NCBI RefSeq assembly: GCF_963422355.1
Contig: NC_085089.1
Coordinates: 962,001 to 1,026,000 of the forward strand
Direction of reading: 5' to 3'
Length of the DNA: 64,000 bases
DNA from: Corticium candelabrum
Lineage: Eukaryota; Porifera; Homoscleromorpha; Homosclerophorida; Plakinidae
Numbering within the stretch: position 1 is the first letter of the stretch; every line of letters begins with the position of its first letter. Below the pieces are notes generated by a model that ran no database searches, was not told the DNA's origin, and saw only the letters and a program-made list of their open reading frames with translations. The position numbers and the translations under genes were made by a program. Shown here piece by piece: positions 25,016 to 38,065 of this stretch.

Positions 25016-28000
25016 CCGTATTTCCACGCATTTAGCTGCATGCCAGTATAAGCGTGGATTACCAGAAACTTGCTTGTCGGACTCTGGTAATGATACTGAC
25101 ATGCCGGTATAGTGCAAGGAAGTGCCGGTAATGGCGAAGGAGCAACTACACATGTGTGGTAATTCTACTGCACACACGCCGTGATTCAATTTGTTGAATA
25201 GAGAATGCAGCTTCCCTCGAAGCCCAGCTAGAAAAGAGGAAGTCAAACAGCCAGAAGGTATTGAGAATGGATCTTTGTAGTGTGGCAGAAGATCATACAC
25301 AATCGAAAAAGCTAGCAGTACTATGCAAGTACGACGAGCTTGGTGGAAACAAAACAAGAGTTGCCAGGTGATGTGGAGTGTCTCGTCAGTGCGTACAGGA
25401 TTAGGTTTGAACAAGCAGAAGAACACACAGGGCTGAAGACAGAGAAAATCAAACATTATAGGGTTGACTATATACTACATCTACATGAAAAAGTATACGT
25501 CTTAGTGTTTATTTATGTTAGCTTAATCAAGATCTAAGAATGGATGCAACATAGATTTATGGGTCCAGGCTATAGGGAGGTTGGTCAAATCACATTTCTT
25601 TCTCCGGAATCTCGGTATACCCCGGGTATGCTGGCTCTCTGGTAATGCCGGCTTAAACTGGCATGCAGCTAAATTTGCAGAAATAGGTATATATGTATTA
25701 GTTATTTAATCACATACCTTCAAGTAGACGTTTTAGCCAATCGTTGGACTGATGGAAGTACAAACTTTAAAATGTGGTCTGGCCAAAATTGGACTGACCA
25801 GACCAGTTCTTACGGCTCTGAATAATATGTGCAGAAGTACTTGATACCACCAGCCTCAGTGAGCAATTGCCTGCGTACCAATCAAAATAATTGATCTGTG
25901 TGATCAGCAGTGTTTGATTTATACATTTTAATTAAAGCTTTTGACACTGGTACATCCACTTCCGTAGGTGTCTAGTGTAGAGTGCCTTCCAGATGTTCTT
26001 TCTTCTTCTCACCTACTTTGTGCTTCTTGACTAAGAAACATATCTGGAATTTGAGGCTATGGGAACCCTGACTTGGTAGATAATGCCATACCAATTATGA
26101 GCTGATGTACTTGCACTATAAACTGATTCAAGGAGTACTGCTCAACATTAGAGTATACGGGCATGCAGTTACCAAAAGACAGGAGAGCTTAGTTGCTATT
26201 AGTAGCTAGGTTTGGAGCTTTATCTTTTGGCTCGGTGGTTTTGCTTTGTATTTGCTTCATTTTTGTTACAGAAATGCACATGCACACACACATGCACACA
26301 CACATGCACACATACACACAAGTTTTGCAAGACAAAGTAGGCGAGGCACAGTTTGAAGGGCTTTACAAGGTTATCACATCCTGCCATGTTATCACTATTT
26401 GACAAGTTAGAATTGTGACGTAATTAATTAACTGTCATTGGTTTGGCATGGTTTAAGTTAGCCTTGATTGACGGTATTGCATTTGACAAACATTAATGGC
26501 AGTGCGTATGGTGCATGTCAAGTTAACTATTATTTACTATGTGTATATCATAATAGCTATCTGTATGGCTGTTACTGTGCAGGGGCCACCACTGCTCGAT
26601 CTGTAAAGTGTTTTACACCAGTTTGGCAGAGTATGTCAACCATGTGAATGGTAGAGGGCACCTTGAAGCATTGAGACATGAAGGATTGAGTTTATCTGAT
26701 AGTGGCTACAGGAATAATCCTGTAGGTGGTGTGCGAATTCAGAGCTCACAAAGTCGATATGAACATTCACAGAGGCATGGAGATTTGTCTTATCGAAGAG
26801 TTTCTCGATATGAAAGAAGTGGTGACGCCCATTCACACCATCTTCGTGATCATGAATATACGAGATCAGTCAGACATCAAAATCATGGTCAGTCACATAG
26901 CACCAAGGAGGATTCACGACAAGGAGATCGTTGGCTTACTAGTAAGAACTCATCAGAGCGTCAAAGGATAACTTTGAGCAGAGATCATGATCGCAAGTTC
27001 TCTGTTGTGTTAGACAGTACAAGGGAAAAACATGAATCCAGTTTGGATAAACAGAATAGGGCAATGGAAGTTTTATCTCAGAATTCAAAGCATAGCATAG
27101 AAGCACCGAAGACTTCAAGTCATAAGGAAATTCATATTCTGGAGGCAAATGAGGTGGGCGATCTTGAAAAGCAAAAGCAGAGTAGTTTGGCTGTTACTGC
27201 ATCTGCTAAAAGTGACAAACTTGATCAAAGTTGTTCGGTACCAAAACAGAAGACACCCATTGCCAGTTTACCTGAGTATTTATCACTTGAAGTTGACACT
27301 GACTGTTCAAGATCAGAAGAACAGACGAAAGCACAAGGCAATGAATTTTGTCTTGGTAATGATGGTGGTGCAATTGTGGATTTAGCTAGCTCTTCTAGCG
27401 GTACGTCAATTCTTCCTAAGTTGTTAAACACAACAGATGCTGGTGACACCATGTCAGACATTAATGATTCTTCTGATGTTCCCACTTCCTCACAAGAACA
27501 AAGACCTGCCAAACACTCTCATAGTGGTGATGGAATGTCTCCTATCCAGAGAAATGACAATGTATCAAGCCCTAGTCTAAGCACACAAAATGACAGCAAG
27601 TCAACGAACGTGAAGCCATTGAAGGATTGTGTTACCTCTCCCAGATCACTGATACAATTGAAAAAAATCAACCCACTAGTTGTTCAAAAAGTCTTGAGCC
27701 AAACACAGGGTAGTAAGCTTATTGATAACAAGACAGAGGAAGAATGCAGATCTACATTGGAAAGTCCCAGCAAGAAAGTCAAGCCTAATCAATCAACAAG
27801 TTCATCTGCTTCGTCTGTTTCTGACAACAGCTCTGAAAAGGCTGCTGGTGTAGTTCCATTGCAGCAAGACTTGGAAGAGAAACGTGTGCGTTTGCAGGAG
27901 GCATGCAAGAAGATTGACAAACAGGCAATTGAAACTCTTGAGAAGAAGAAGATCCGTGAGGCTGCTAGGTGGATGGATCAGGAGTCTGCACGCAGTGAAC

Positions 28001-31000
28001 AGTGGCATAAAGCACAACAACAGGTACAGAGCAAAGATAGTCCAAGTATGGAACCAGAGGACTCCTCTAAATCATTAGAGAGTCCAACAAAGGTACCTGA
28101 AGGAGTTGTGACTGGTAGCAAAGGTGACAACAGCGTGGTTACTCCTCCCTCTGCTATGGCTGATGCAATGAGCCGATTGTGTTCTGTGCCAGGGTCAACC
28201 CAAACATCAGCCATGCGTCCACAGTGCCAGTACGTGTTGGAAGATGGAAAGCAGTGTGGTGTCATTACTTTTTCTCAGTTTTGTCCTTATCACAAGGAGC
28301 TGCAAACTAGTTCGCATGTCCAACCAGAAATTCAGTCACATATATTGGGCATGGATGGATCTATTGATATGGATGATTCTAGAGATGCCAGTGATCATGT
28401 AAACTTGTGTTTTGGTGATAACGAAACTTCTGTTGATGATGAAAAAACTGCCGGCCTTGTTTGGGATGATTCACAACTTAGTAGTGAAGCAGATGATACT
28501 AATGGTAAGCTTTCTTCCACATACAAAACTGTCAAGAATGGTACCCAGCGCTCAGGAGCTGACAGACTTGATTCTAGAACTGAAGAAGCAGATGGTGGTG
28601 CTAGTCGTGTAGTGACACTAAGTCAGAGAAAGCGAAAGCCTGAGACAGTGCTGCTTGCTACACAGAAGAAACCGAGAATGTCTTCATCTAATGAAGAATT
28701 TGTACAACAGTCATTGCGTAGTACTCCTTTGCAATCTTCTCAACAGCAGACGGGGATTAAGCATAAATGGACAAAGACAAAGAAAAAGTGTTTGCCTCGA
28801 GTAAACAAAAATCAAACAAGAACCTCAAAAGGGCAAAGAACAAATAGCCAAACTGCTCCACAAAAGCAACAGAATGATGGCACATGGTTAAACAGGGACA
28901 TCGCAGTGTCAAATGAGTTGATGAAAGAGCTTGCAACAGTTAGAAATCGGAGGGGTAAAGCTTTAACGGAGGTAAGGAAATTGCAATCTCGCATGGACAT
29001 TCTCTATGGAGAGATCAGACAGAAATTGAAACGAGAGGGTGAAATTGTAGCACAATTGAACAAAATGGCAAGCAGCCCTGTGGCTGCAAGTGTGAAATCA
29101 CAAAGTGTTGACCAAACGCAAACTATTCACTCATTGCAGGGGAGAAGGCACAGGTTTGTGTTGTTTGAATTTGTTATTTGCATAATATATACACAATTGA
29201 GCAAGTGTTTTTAGGACCTCTCAGGCTTCTCCTCAACCTCTCTTGTCGACGTCTGCTGGTAGCGAAGTAACTGGTGGCTCAGTGATTTGTAACTCGGAAA
29301 CATCAGTAAATACAGGAAGTAAGGCGGCGACATCTCGACGCATTGTGACAGTTGGGAATAGCAGTGGATCTTCTAGTCATTCTTTGACCACTCCACGTGC
29401 TCATAAATTGTTTGAGTACAGTTCATCTGAAGTTGAGGAGAATTCTGTTCTTTCATCTTCTGATCTTCGGTCTAAGTTGACTTCTCAACGCCAATGTAAT
29501 TGGCCTATTGATTTGTCTCCAACAGCCATGTCTCCCAGTAAATTGAAGGTAACCATTTCCAGCACAACTAGTAGTAAGTCTGTAGGACAACAACCTGCTT
29601 CAACTTTCAAAGCAAAATCTTCACTTGGAAAAAAACAAGTTACTAAAGAGTCTTCTAGAAGTCTTTCATCTTCAAATAAACAAGGTGAATTCGAGCTACT
29701 ATCGCCACAAGAAACTTTTCAACTTATGACATCTAGTTCAACTTCTGCAGTCTCTTCCAGTCCAGCAACATTGACACCATCTAAGAAACAATCTAGTATT
29801 GTCATCAAACCAGATCCTGATGGGCAATTGGAAGTGCCATTGAGATTGCCGTCTGGTAAAGCTACTCAAGGTCCATTTCATGGTCATGCACAGGTTGTTT
29901 GCTGTTTGAAGGTGCTGTTGTGATGTTACGTTTTTGTTTATTGTCTTCTTGTTGAATGAGGCTTTTTACAGGCTTCTGATGGCATTTTAATGAGCTGTTC
30001 TACTGATGGCATGTGTTGCCTCTTTAACACTCAAGTAATTATGCAACCATATACTGCACTGAGCAGAATGTGATTATAGCCTGCTAAATGTCACCATTTG
30101 TACTACAGACTCATCAAGTCATGAAGAAATTCACTGATCACTCAGCAGCTATTACATCTGTACAGGTCTGCTTTATGCTACACTGCAAAATGTAAACGTT
30201 AAGTTTATCTTATATCTGTTCATGGCTTGTTTTGTCAGTTGATTGTTGCGGATGGGAATTATCGACTCTTTTCTGGATCACAAGATCAGACTGTTAGAAG
30301 ATTTGATCTTCAGGTTTGTTGGCTGTTGTCACTGTGATTGTCGATTCCTGTCATATGACATGTGCAATAGAGGCCAGCTAGTAGGGCATGCACACATAAT
30401 TTTCGCTTCAGCTCTCAAGTGACAGCGTTGCACTCTAATTGGGATGTACTGTTTGTTGGTCTTGGCAGTGGTAATGTTTGCTGTTTGGATGTGAAGGTAA
30501 TTGCATAAATGCAAAGCTGCAGAATCTCATTGCTGAGGTTATGTGGTGTAGGCAAATAAACTAGCAATCCGATACGACTGTCATTCCCCAAATGAAGTGA
30601 TCTGTCTCGCTACTGGTAGCGAGGGAACTCAGCGGTTACTTCTTAGTGGATCTAATGACAAGACCATACGTGTTAGACATGCAGAGGTAAGTTGCAGTTG
30701 TGCTGTGTGTGAACTAATTGTATAAACGTAGATGTCATTATTGTTGAATACCTAGTTTTGTTAGAAACTACAACTAGCATTACATATTACAGTGGTGGCA
30801 TGTTTGAGCACAACATTAAAAACAAATAAAAGCAGATCAATCTCTGTTGTTAATTATCTTAATGTAGAATTTTTCCCAGTAGAGTGTAAGGATAAATAGA
30901 AAATGTTTGTGTGAAAACATGATTGTTAAGTACTTCAAGTCTTGTGGTAGGAGTAGTACATACATATTAATTAATATTTAACTGACTTGTGCCTTGCAAA

Positions 31001-32182
31001 GTGTCATTGTAGTGTTCTTATACAATACGTATGTAAATGTCAATTACTCATTAAACAATTCTTAGTGATATAATACAGTAGCTAAATATTTCCGAATTTT
31101 TGTGTATTTCGCTTTTGATGATGCCTTTGTATAGACTAACTGTTGTGTGTCACTTTTAGACTGGTCTTCTCGTGAGAACTCTTACTGGACATCAACAATC
31201 TGTGCTCTGCATGACAGTAAGTATCATAATCTATGACGTAATATTTGTCACAGTGCTTTAGATTGCGTTTCATATAGATACACAATGATCACGTGTTTTC
31301 AGGTGGACTGGACAAAAGTGTACATGTTCACAACTACCATGTATACTTTTATGAGTCTTGTAATGTTTGCTGAGCACTTCACTTTGTTTTTGTTTGTGAA
31401 GACTGGCAAAATCGAGCGTATCATCCATGGACACAAAGGTAAAGTAACTGGGATTGAGTGTCTTGATGACTTGATCATCACAACATCTTACGATCAACAT
31501 GTCAGATGCTATGATGCGGAGGTGTGGTTGTCTTGTATTTTTGTATTGTTTGTGTGTATTGTTTAGTGTGCTGTTGTTGTGGATAGACCTTCAAGCTACT
31601 CCAAGTTTGTTGGTATGATGAGCAACCAGTTCATTCATTGGCCACATTATTACCAGACATGGTGTCTATAGCTAGAATGAATCAAGTGTGTGTGCTACAT
31701 GTTAATTGATGTGCTTTTATGTGTCGTGGTAGGTTTACATTGGAAGTCGTAATGGTGCTGTCAATGCTGTCAAAGTTGACTTACTTGAGAGTGTCACGTG
31801 CAAGGTTGATTGCTGCACGTTGCCTGTTAAGTTATCTGCATGTTTGATTAGTCTGTTTTATAGTGGACTGGATGCGGTATGAACTTTGGCAGCGGAGATT
31901 CTTTGCATCGTCACATAACTGGTTAATCTTCATGTGTATTTATGTAGGTTTTAGTGTAGTTTATGGATTTTTGCATTAGGAGTTCATAAGGGGAAGTTAG
32001 CCGTTACATTCCAATGTCAGTGGTTTGGTTGTAAGACTGTATTCAGAGGACATCAGCCTGAGACGGTAAGCTGATAGCACTTATCAAGTGAGTAGCTCTG
32101 CTGTTAGCAAGTTTTATGGCAGGACTTTTCGGAGCACATTACATCTCATTTAAACAAAAAGGAAGCAAGCGTTATTATGTAG
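22625..32182 (+). CDS. ZNF106: ZNF106-like protein: zinc fingers, disordered centre, seven-blade WD40, C-terminal zinc fingers
   Basis: Seventeen exons: 22625-22705, 22787-22848, 26583-29153, 29215-29911, 29972-30034, 30109-30165, 30239-30313, 30371-30496, 30552-30686, 31160-31216, 31278-31340, 31402-31521, 31587-31685, 31733-31804, 31864-31921, 31980-32065 and 32123-32182. These total 4,482 nt, 1,493 residues, all in phase. Two N-terminal fingers read CSDCGIDGWSRKEFVEH...H and CSICKVFYTSLAEYVNHVNGRGH. The long exon is Ser/Gln-rich and disordered. It includes a Cys/His cluster CQYVLEDGKQCGVITF...CPYH (about residue 594), resembling the C3H-type KANSL2/INO80D zinc site, and ends in a coiled coil. 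WD40 repeats follow (GSQDQTVRRFD, GSNDKTIRVRH, GGLDKSVHVHN, TSYDQHVRCYD), then two C2H2 fingers CKWTGCGMNF...H and CQWFGCKTVF...H. The vertebrate homolog binds RNA and aids splicing. Intron 2 (3.7 kb) holds two transposon-like repeats. Confidence 0.92.
24255..24483. mobile_element. MITE, about 229 bp, in ZNF106 intron 2
   Basis: Inverted ends share TTCGATTGGGCTCTTCC and its complement. The interior is built of repeated ggaagag/ctcttcc words. No clear target duplication is visible, so the superfamily (hAT-like is possible) is open. Confidence 0.7.
24923..25012. repeat. (CATA)n followed by (TA)n
   Basis: A catacatacata block of about 45 bp runs straight into a TA run of about 47 bp, immediately left of the 25,013 element. 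Confidence 0.95.
25013..25690. mobile_element. Terminal-inverted-repeat element, about 680 bp, in ZNF106 intron 2
   Basis: Left end ATACCGTATTTCC... and right end complement ATACCTATTTC... share a further inner block TTTAGCTGCATGCCAGT. The element abuts a TA run and ends in tatata, so a TA target is possible but cannot be proved. No transposase frame is recognised. Confidence 0.65.
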
Positions 32183-32933
32183 ATGTTTTTGGACCACAAT
32201 GTACACGTACGTGTATGTGAAGATCTGCCTGAGATTTTTAATTAGCACATTGTTCTTGTTTGCTGTAGTACTAGTAGTTAATCACTGATGTGATGGTATC
32301 TAACCTTGTTAGCTCAAACTGTAAACTCTAGATCATTTTTTTGAAGTGGGATCTTGTGACTTAGTTGAGATTCCCAGCAATTCCTTTGTTGTCCAGGGCA
32401 GTGATAGGTGTGTCTGAGGTCTTTGTTAAATGCTTACTTTTGAATGGTATTTGACGTGTCCAGATCTCTCACAAGCTGTATACAACATGGGCGGTGGTCT
32501 GTCACAGCTCTTCAGCTAGTTCAATCAATAGTGTTAAAATGTAGGTGATCTTGTCACCGGCTCAAACTGTACGCATAGCCGTCTTGTTTTGGGTTGTGAG
32601 AATATTCCTACATAAAAAGAGCAGATAGCAAAGACAACTCTGTGCTCATAGTCATTACATAATGCATCTTGTCTTGCTATCTGCTGTTTCATTATACTTG
32701 TTGTCTGCTATGCACTTTCAGTGACTGTCGAGAGGTGAAGGGGCTGGTGTCACATCTTATGACAATCAATTGTGAAATCAGTTGTAGTGTGGAGTAATAA
32801 GAAAGTGAATTTGTTACCAGACTGAATTCTGTTTTATAATTAGTTGTAGTTGTGCAGAATTACAATGATTATAGACAAGATGTTTTCAGTAGCTGTAAGG
32901 TGGATCTACTGGTGTTATTATTGCCATCTACTA

Positions 32934-32992
<59 letters not shown>

Positions 32993-33179
32993 CTTTCAGC
33001 TGTTGCTGAACAAGAAGCTTGTATTTGTGGTAGACCAGATAGCAGAGGGTTTACTTTACAGCTGCTAAGCATAGTTGACACTTGACACACCTAATAAGTT
33101 TAAACAAGACTTGGTTTGTTTCATGTATGTAGTGCTACAGTAGAGCATTGTGGCATGCAGAAAGTGTAGCAATCGTTTG
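32183..33179. other. Converging 3' flanks of ZNF106 and kinase A
   Basis: No gene. It holds an imperfect hairpin (gcagatagcaaagac / gtcttgctatctgc, about 32,622-32,688), a (TA)n run at 32,936-32,990, and a stretch at about 32,395-32,485 that loosely resembles the antisense of the last kinase exon (shared gacgtgtccagat). That may be a decayed exon copy. Confidence 0.45.
32936..32990. repeat. (TA)n microsatellite
   Basis: Pure TA run of about 54 bp. Confidence 0.97.
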
Positions 33180-36100
33180 TCACTGCTGGCACATCATATT
33201 CATTTCCTGAAGAGCAGTGTCGCTTACTCTGCTGAAACAAAGGAGCTTTTGTTTTATTTCACTAAACGGTGGTCTCTCATGTGGCATCTGGTGCCAACAT
33301 TGTGTCATCAGTTGAGTGAAGTAGATTGGACATGTAGCAGGAATGGGAGGTCTTTGTCCACGTTGGACAGCATTTGAAACCTCAAAATTGAATTTGTATT
33401 CCACGAAAGGCAACTGACGTGTCCAGATTTCCCACAATACAATACCAAAACTAAACACAATTAGTTGTGAACATGACTATACAAATACATGATGTGGTCA
33501 GTGGCGTCACTGGACCTCCAAAGCTGGGTGGGCCAGCCGCTAGGGTTATAAGACCTTGTCAGTTGTCTAGAGGCCCATGCACACCTAATATTGCGAGCTA
33601 TGGCCCACCCAGATACTCCCTTGTTGAGCAATGCCACTAGCCACAGGTTTAACATTCAATTGACGATACAGTTACTGTAGTTACCTGTAGACATCTGCGG
33701 CTGTTCCGTAGTTATGTTGATATGTCAGCTCTGGAGCGCGCCATCGAACCGCCCCAAAATGCTGGGTACTCATCTCAACAGTGTCTCCCAACAGAGGACT
33801 GGTCATCGAGTGTTCTCTGTTTGTGGAAACTGAAAGCGATTGGAGTTGAACACCTTGTCCGAAATCAGACAGTTTGACGATCCAATTTCTGCTAACTAAC
33901 AAATTGTCACTCTTTAGATCGTTATGTACTCGTGAGGGAACAAGATTGTGAAGGAACGCCATTGCAGTAGTGGCATCAAGAGCAAATTGAATGCGACGTG
34001 ATAAAGTTAGTGTCACCGTTTCATCTTCGAGTACATCTCGAAGAGATCCACGGTACATGTATTCTGCCACAAGGAATGGTTGTTGATCAAAACTCTCGTT
34101 TTTGCCCGCTCCTATAAACATGACGATATTGGGATGGCGTATCGTCTGCATAAACCTTATTTCTCTTTCAAACTCCGATGTTATCTGATCACTCGAGTTG
34201 TGAAGAAGTTTGACGGCGACTGTCATCTCACGATACAGTGCTCTGTACACCACTCCGTATCCACCCATTCCTATTTTGTCCTGTAGCGTGAGCTCTTCAT
34301 ATTGAATTTGCCACACACTCGTCAGTTCTTGTACTTGCCTTGTAAGTTCATTTTCTCGTCTCCGTTTTTGTCTGATTATACGTGCGAATGTCCAGGCGAT
34401 GCCAACAGCAACCAATAGAACAACAGAAACAGTCAGAGCAATGAGATAGTAGGTGGGAAAGCTACACTTTCTGCCTGAGAAGCCGATGTGGCAATGACAC
34501 ACAGGACTGGGTATCTTGTCGTGGTACTCAATGTAACAACTTCCATAGTCACACGCATCAGGGGTGCAAGTATCGCAATCGATGGGAGAGGTGGCTCCTG
34601 GTTTAGTGCTACAGGTGCCCATTGGACAAGGAGTGCATTTTGTTCTGTTGCTATTTGAGTAGGTTCCGCGTTCACACATATGACAAGGTGTTTTGTACAG
34701 ATTAGGAGAGACGAATCCACCGGGACAATGGGGTAGAATGAAGTGCAGTCGAAATGAGCTTACCGTTTCTGCAACGAATACGTAAGGCTCAAAAGTAAAT
34801 GATGTGATGGCATTAAGTGTAATGCCACTAATCCAACTTACAATTTGCCACTTGTTTAGAGAATGTATGTACAACCACGTTGGGTGACGTTTGTATGAAC
34901 GCTCGCTTGCATTGTTTAGTGGAGATGCTTCATTACATTGAGCAGCAGTGATTACCAAAATATGGTCTCCAACTTTGGTTGAAGATGAGAAGCACTGAGT
35001 TTCTATGCAAGGGGAGGGACTGCTTTCGTTAGATTTGTTTGCTGACAGCTGCTGCCATGTGAGATTGTCTACATCAAAATGCCAAAGGTCATTGAAACAA
35101 GAGTGATTGGATGATTGCCCACCAAATGTAACCATTCCCGATTTCCATCTCGTGGCGCTGTGGCCAAATCGTGCTTTTGGCCCGTCTCCTTGCCAAACTA
35201 TTTGCTGCCATTTTGATTCTGACAAATTGGAAGGAACTATTGATAGCATCCAGACATCGTTAAATACAGTTGGGCTTGTATTTTGTTCAGTGCATTTTCC
35301 ACCAAACAACAAGACTGTTACAGAGTTGGCTTTAATTAGTGAGTAGTGCTTTCGATTCTGTATCGTTTGTGGTGTTGGAATATGGATCCAAGCAGTTGAA
35401 TTTATCGAGTAGATCCATGTTTCTGTTGCAGTTGAGTAGGAACCGTTTTTCTTTCTTGGGCTACAAAAGACTAACACAGCAAGGTCTGTCAGACCGACTG
35501 CTTTACCTCCATCAATTAAAGGGAACTGTCCTCGTCGTAGTTGCCACCATCGCATTGTCTGTAGCTCAGTTTTCCACATTTGCGCTCGATGCTCTATCTC
35601 CATTGAATATCCATAAACATACAAATTGGCGCCAACTATTGCCATTGTTTGGTTCTCTATCCTTTTTGGTTCTAGAGGAGAGTCTGAAACACGAGTCCAA
35701 ATTCTTACCTTCTCGACTGGTTGACCTAGGATCCAAGTGAATTGTTCACATCCTGTAGCAGCTCCTCCATACGCTACGATTTTTGGCCCGACAATGGCCA
35801 AAGGATGCTTTGGAGTAGTGCTAAATGAAGGAAACAAATTAGGAGAAAAGAGCAGTTGTGTCTAGATAAATTGTGTAACCTTGACTGCTGCATGCTGTGA
35901 AGATATATAGGCATATTACCGGCTGCTGTCATCCTTCCCCATCTGAATTTATCTTTTTGTGTAAAGTTGTGTACTATTAAAGTTGCGTTTGTTGTACTGA
36001 AGAGAATTAGTTCTCCTTCTTTCCTGTTCAAATACGCCATGTCGTCAACGTGTGTCGAGTCTGGTCTTTGTAGTATGTTGGTACTATGTATTCGCTTCCA

Positions 36101-36997
36101 GCTTGTATTTAACGAGGAACGCTCCCAAAGACTATCCTTTGTGAGACCATATATTTTCCCTATATTTGCCGCTACAGCAGTTAAAGCAATATTTGTTATT
36201 GGCGAGTGGACACTGTCGTCGTTGCTCACTCTTCTCCACTGGTATTCATGCTGATCTTGATCTTGCAAGCAGTACAATGTCCACAAGCTTGCCCAGTTTC
36301 CTTTTTTCTCGGTCACTATGACGGATTGATGACATTTGCATGGACTGTCTCTAAGAGGAAGAACAGCTGCTGAACTTTCATAAATGGACGGAGGAGGATG
36401 TGCAGGGGCTTCTTTCAGTTTTACTTCAGTCCATCGACTGCTGGTGGTATTGAAGATCCAAACGTCAATGCAAAATGTGTCTACACGGCAGTCTAAGGGT
36501 TTGCCTCCTATCAGAACGATCATATCATCACATAGTGATATCATTATGGGGTTTCTTCGTGGTGGTGGGTTGGGCTTTGTCTCTATTCTACTCCACAGTT
36601 GCTCTTTCATATCAAAGAACCACGTGTCGCTGGCAGTAGACTCTTCTCCGCGGTACCGCAAGCCTCCAAATAACAGCACTCCGGACGTCTTGTTGGTAAA
36701 GTGTCCCATCCTGCTATTAACGACTGCAGCAATTTGGAATCCTTCAGACGTCGCAGGTGGCAAGTTACAGTTCCAGTTGTCAAACGTTCTCCATCTGTTA
36801 GCTTCTGTGTAGCCATCATCAAAGGCGAACTGATTTTGCAAATTGGTATTTGCTGTATGTTCTTCTTGTTTGCAAAGATGAGTGTCAGAAGCTGCCACAA
36901 AAAGCAATAATTCATAAATGAGGAGTATTGACATGGACCACATATCTACACAGTCAGGCATGCAGAAGCTGGCACTGAATGAAGTCAATGATATCAA
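33180..36997 (-). CDS. Receptor kinase A: kelch ectodomain, Cys-rich/EGF, TM, TKL-like kinase
   Basis: Exons 36997-35880, 35820-33685 and 33450-33180 give 1,174 residues in phase. The start could be the Met at 36,997 or the later MSILLIYELLLFVAA, which looks like a signal peptide. The ectodomain has kelch-type motifs (GVLLFGGLRYRG, IVLIGGKPLD, VLLFGGKC, GMVTFGGQS with downstream Trp), then a Cys-rich stretch (CERGTYSNSNRTKCTPCPMG) and an EGF-like CHCHIGFSGRKC. A membrane span LIALTVSVVLLVAVGIAW follows. The kinase domain starts at about residue 880: GMGGYG loop, VAVK Lys about 910, SDFG about 1025, RWRAPE, then DVYSFGIVLWEIW. The RHPNIVMFIGA and LKSDNLLV patterns point to a tyrosine-kinase-like (TKL) type. 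The catalytic HRD is HND (about 1005-1007). The ligand is unknown. Confidence 0.88.
33498..33642. mobile_element. Possible small hAT-like MITE in kinase A intron 2
   Basis: Weak inverted ends (cagtggcgtca near 33,499 and its partial complement tgccactag near 33,634) in a 234-bp intron. No convincing 8-bp duplication was seen. Confidence 0.3.
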
Positions 36998-37171
36998 AAC
37001 GCCTTGTAGATAAAGAGGGCGCGGAAAGCAGCTATCTATTATATACCAGCTTTGAAGTTTGTTCTTTCAGGGTAGCTGTTAATTAATTAAGACCACACTT
37101 CCAAGTGAGAAGTAAAACTGATCAAACAGTTTCAATGACTGTCATTTCGTTGTATCATTAGCCTTAATTAA

Positions 37172-38061
37172 AGAGAAAGTCCAACAAAAATGAACTTAAC
37201 TAAATTAAACTTGTATGAGTAGATCTTACTAAGACCAAATCGAGCAATGTTACTGTAATGTGCAACGCCCACGCGCCCGCTCCCCGTCGACTAGGCTCCG
37301 CTCACTGCAAACAAATCAATGCATTTACGGATGACTGCTACGGATATATCGAGAATGCCGAATGTGAATGCGAAGATATTATGAAGATCTGCCTTCTTGC
37401 CGTCAGTGGTTCCTCTCTAAAGTAAAATGGTGTGGGTAGAGCTGTTTTCCCGCCAGACTTTCAAACGGAATTCCTCAGTACCACGGTTTACCTAGAGAAC
37501 GCGCTTGTGCTTGAGTATATGTTTATCCTTGTTCTTTTAATATCCGAAGAGGAAGAGAAACATTCAGCGCGCCATCTGGCTTGTGCAACAGAGAATGATC
37601 CTATTTTCACATCCGGGATTGTAACCACACGCCAGACGGCACGCTGAACGTTTCTCTTCGGATACTAAAAGAACAAGGATAAAAATACTCAAGCGCAAGC
37701 GCGTTCTCTAGGTAAGCCGTGGTATTAAGGAATTCTGCTTGGAAGTCTGGCGAGAAAACAGCTCTACAGACACCATTTTGCTTTAGAGAGGAACCACTGA
37801 CCACAAGAAGGCAGATCTGCATAATATCTTCGCATTCACGTTCGGATTCTCGATATATCGGTAGCAGTCATCCGTAAACGCATTGATTTGTTTGCAGTGG
37901 GCGGAGCTTAATCCGTGGAGCAGGCGCGTGGGCGTTGCACATCACAGAAACATCACTCGTTCTTGTATACAAAAGCGAAGATTACGGAGTAACTTATACC
38001 AATCAATTTGTCTTGGTAAGATCTACTCATACAAGTTGAGTTCATTTTGTTGGACTTCCCT
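37172..38061. mobile_element. 890-bp foldback element with TTAA target duplication
   Basis: Nearly the whole element is one long inverted repeat: arms of about 410 bp (37,172-37,585 and 37,640-38,061) round a short loop. Ends are AGAGAAAGTCCAAC and GTTGGACTTCCCT, with TTAA on both sides (37,168-37,171 and 38,062-38,065). TTAA and AGRG ends fit a non-autonomous Kolobok-like element. It lies between the two kinase genes. Confidence 0.88.
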
Positions 38062-38065
38062 TTAA

